Shown here: positions 63,065 to 64,000 of the stretch, one piece after another
Layout: the number at the start of each line of letters is the position of its first letter
Numbering within the stretch: position 1 is the first letter of the stretch
Source of the DNA: Clostridium sp. AF37-5
GTDB lineage: Bacteria > Bacillota > Clostridia > Lachnospirales > Lachnospiraceae
Assembly (NCBI RefSeq): GCF_003477605.1
Contig: NZ_QUDR01000001.1
Coordinates: forward strand, 62,001-126,000
Reading direction: 5' to 3'
DNA: 64,000 nucleotides
Program-made: the position numbers and the translations under genes
The notes under the pieces: model-generated
Told to the model about the DNA's origin: nothing
Databases searched by the model: none
Seen by the model: only the letters and a program-made list of their open reading frames with translations

Positions 63065-63340
63065 ATAAAGACAAAAGACCATAAGATACTTAGCCATTAT
63101 TTGATGGCACAATTTAATTATCCGGTAAAAAAGAGCTTAAAGCATGCATTGATATTAGGCAGTGTTGAGCCTGACTATAACCCTTTTACCTATCTGCATG
63201 GAAGTTTAAAAACAGAAAAATTCCGCGGACATAATTTTGATAATGCACGAAAATGTATTGTGTGTTTGATTCATAAAATCGAAACAGAAGATATGAGTGA
63301 GTTAAAACGATGCTATTTGTTGAGCAAATTGATAAAATGA
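63065..63340 (+). pseudogene. Decayed zinc-dependent phospholipase C-like gene (N-terminal part only)
   Basis: The frame reads IKTKDHKILSHYLMAQ, then ALILGSVEPDYNPFTYLHGS and FRGHNFDNARKCI, which resembles the start of Lachnospiraceae zinc-dependent phospholipase C-like proteins (about 180-200 residues, opening MKTKxH). An RBS (AGAAGGATG) sits at the right distance, but the codon in the start position (63065) is ATA, and the frame stops at LLSKLIK after 91 codons, before the family's later His/Asp motifs. A TTG at 63101 could give 79 residues. Both ends look damaged, so I call it a remnant; the family match is from memory of motif order. Confidence 0.5.
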
Positions 63341-63361
63341 AAAAACGAAAGAGAAATAAAA

Positions 63362-63571
63362 ATGAATCCGAAAAGAGTATACTGTGAACTGCTTATATGT
63401 GTTGTGGTTTTTTGCGTGATAGCAGGGATAGGGGCAGCGGTAAAGTTTGGCGGCAGACTGCCGGAATTAAAGCAACAAATGGAAACCGCTAATCTATCTG
63501 CTTTCACGGCAAGTGATTTGGCATTCCTTGGCTGTGTAATAGGAGTGTTTTGGATTCCAGTAATTCCGTAG
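63362..63571 (+). CDS. Small membrane ORF of 69 residues, probably truncated
   Basis: A helix at about 8-28 (CELLICVVVFCVIAGIGAAV) is followed by a short polar stretch and the start of a second helix (DLAFLGCVIGVFWIPVIP). The last five codons and the stop lie inside the palindromic element that starts at 63555, so the element probably replaced the original 3' end. A weak GAGA site precedes the ATG. No family recognised. Confidence 0.45.
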   Translation: MNPKRVYCELLICVVVFCVIAGIGAAVKFGGRLPELKQQMETANLSAFTASDLAFLGCVIGVFWIPVIP

Positions 63572-63701
63572 AAAAGCTTTGTGACTCGTGGGTTTTGAGT
63601 ACGTCGGTATGAGGCACTGGTATTTTCGGTGCCCATACCGCTACGTACTCAATGAGCGAAAGCACCCACGAGACGCAAAGCTTTTCTGCTGAACTACGGA
63701 A
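63555..63701 (-). repeat. Imperfect palindromic element, copy 3
   Basis: 147 bases, bounded by TTCC and GGAA, matching copy 2 (6584-6729) along its whole length with scattered substitutions. Outer arms TCCGTAGAAAAGCTTTGTGA and its partner near 63678-63701 pair; inner arms carry GTACGTCGGTATG and CATACCGCTACGTAC. The insert GAGCGAAAGC (63654-63663) corresponds to the GCTCCCGCT insert of the other copies read on the minus strand. The sequence from here to 63840 has no other recognised feature. Confidence 0.8.
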
Positions 63702-63840
63702 ACTAAAAAATCCGCCATCCGTTTATTTAATACAAACACAAGCGGTAGCCCTTGCATTTTTTTTCATATTTTGATAAACTGTAAAATTGAGAATAGAACT
63801 AACTATATTATTGTGTTTTAGACGCAGAAATGAGGCAGAT

Positions 63841-64000
63841 ATGGAATTAATTAGTATACGCGATTTGTATCGCAACCAGGAAAAGTATGTAGAACAGACG
63901 GTTACGGTCGGAGGATGGTTAAGAAGCGTCAGAGATTCCAAAACATTTGGATTCTTAGTGGTTCATGATGGAACATTTTTTGAGCCGCTTCAGGTGGTAT
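63841..64000 (+). CDS. asnS: Asparaginyl-tRNA synthetase, N-terminal part (runs off the window)
   Basis: 53 codons are visible from ATG 63841, with GAGG seven bases before it. The sequence begins MELISIRDLYRNQEKYVEQT and includes VTVGGWLRSVRDSKTFGF, LVVHDGTFFEPLQVV, the OB-fold anticodon-binding domain opening of class II AsnRS in this group. It charges tRNA-Asn. No T-box leader was seen in the space before it. Confidence 0.88.
   Translation, partial: MELISIRDLYRNQEKYVEQTVTVGGWLRSVRDSKTFGFLVVHDGTFFEPLQVV

Noticed and set aside
63702..63840. T-box leader before asnS
   Set aside because: No T-box consensus or specifier hairpin followed by a terminator could be seen in the short space.

Overview
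The window looks like a chromosomal segment of a low-GC, Gram-positive member of the Clostridia, most likely family Lachnospiraceae. The basis is the gene set and gene style: a recN-spoIVB-spo0A sporulation block, fused siroheme/tetrapyrrole genes, glycerol and ribitol teichoic-acid precursor genes, LytR-CpsA-Psr and CdaA/CdaR proteins, secreted Big_2 (bacterial Ig-like) and CotH proteins, strong AGGAGG-type ribosome sites and frequent TTG/GTG starts. No transposase, integrase, CRISPR array or rRNA was seen. There is one tRNA.

Layout. 1-6308 is the end of a sulfur-assimilation operon (MoeB/ThiF-like E1 enzyme, JAMM peptidase), then siroheme/tetrapyrrole genes (a Met8-HemC fusion, a CobA-HemD fusion, hemL), a thioredoxin reductase and an Rrf2 regulator. 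6309-6901 is a gene-free stretch with two long imperfect palindromes; a third copy lies at 63555-63701. 6902-8617 is a chemoreceptor. 8750-12303 is a c-di-AMP operon (two unknown membrane proteins, cdaA, cdaR). 12364-13878 is a lone carboxyltransferase on the minus strand.

14052-44180 is a 30-kb cell-surface polymer island. On the plus strand it holds a TagGH-type exporter, TagD, several CDP-glycerol glycerophosphotransferases, an LCP ligase, an O-antigen-ligase-like protein, GT2 and GT-C glycosyltransferases, two O-acyltransferases and TarI/TarJ. Inside it, 33500-40276 is a five-gene minus-strand operon: KdsC-like phosphatase, DRE-TIM aldolase with an extra C-terminal domain, secreted PIG-L deacetylase, KdsB-like CMP-ulosonate synthetase, and a TagF protein fused to a GT42/DUF115-like domain. 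It lacks any KdsA/NeuB synthase. This is the best candidate here for an undescribed pathway: a 3-deoxy-ulosonic acid made by a metal-dependent aldolase, activated with CMP and added to a teichoic-acid-like polymer.

44280-46127 is typA/bipA. 46283-52960 is a secreted-protein block (CotH kinase with Big_2 and chitobiase-type domains, GtrA, a 1319-residue Big_2 protein). 52979-56964 is recN, spoIVB and spo0A, with possible 0A boxes before spo0A. 57045-61784 is glgA and the glycolytic genes gap, pgk and tpiA, each closed by its own hairpin. Then come tRNA-Gly(GCC), an orphan DeoR regulator with a direct-repeat putative operator, a decayed phospholipase-like gene, a small ORF whose end lies in the third palindrome, and the start of asnS running off the window.

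All functional calls come from reading motifs, lengths and context; no database search was run.
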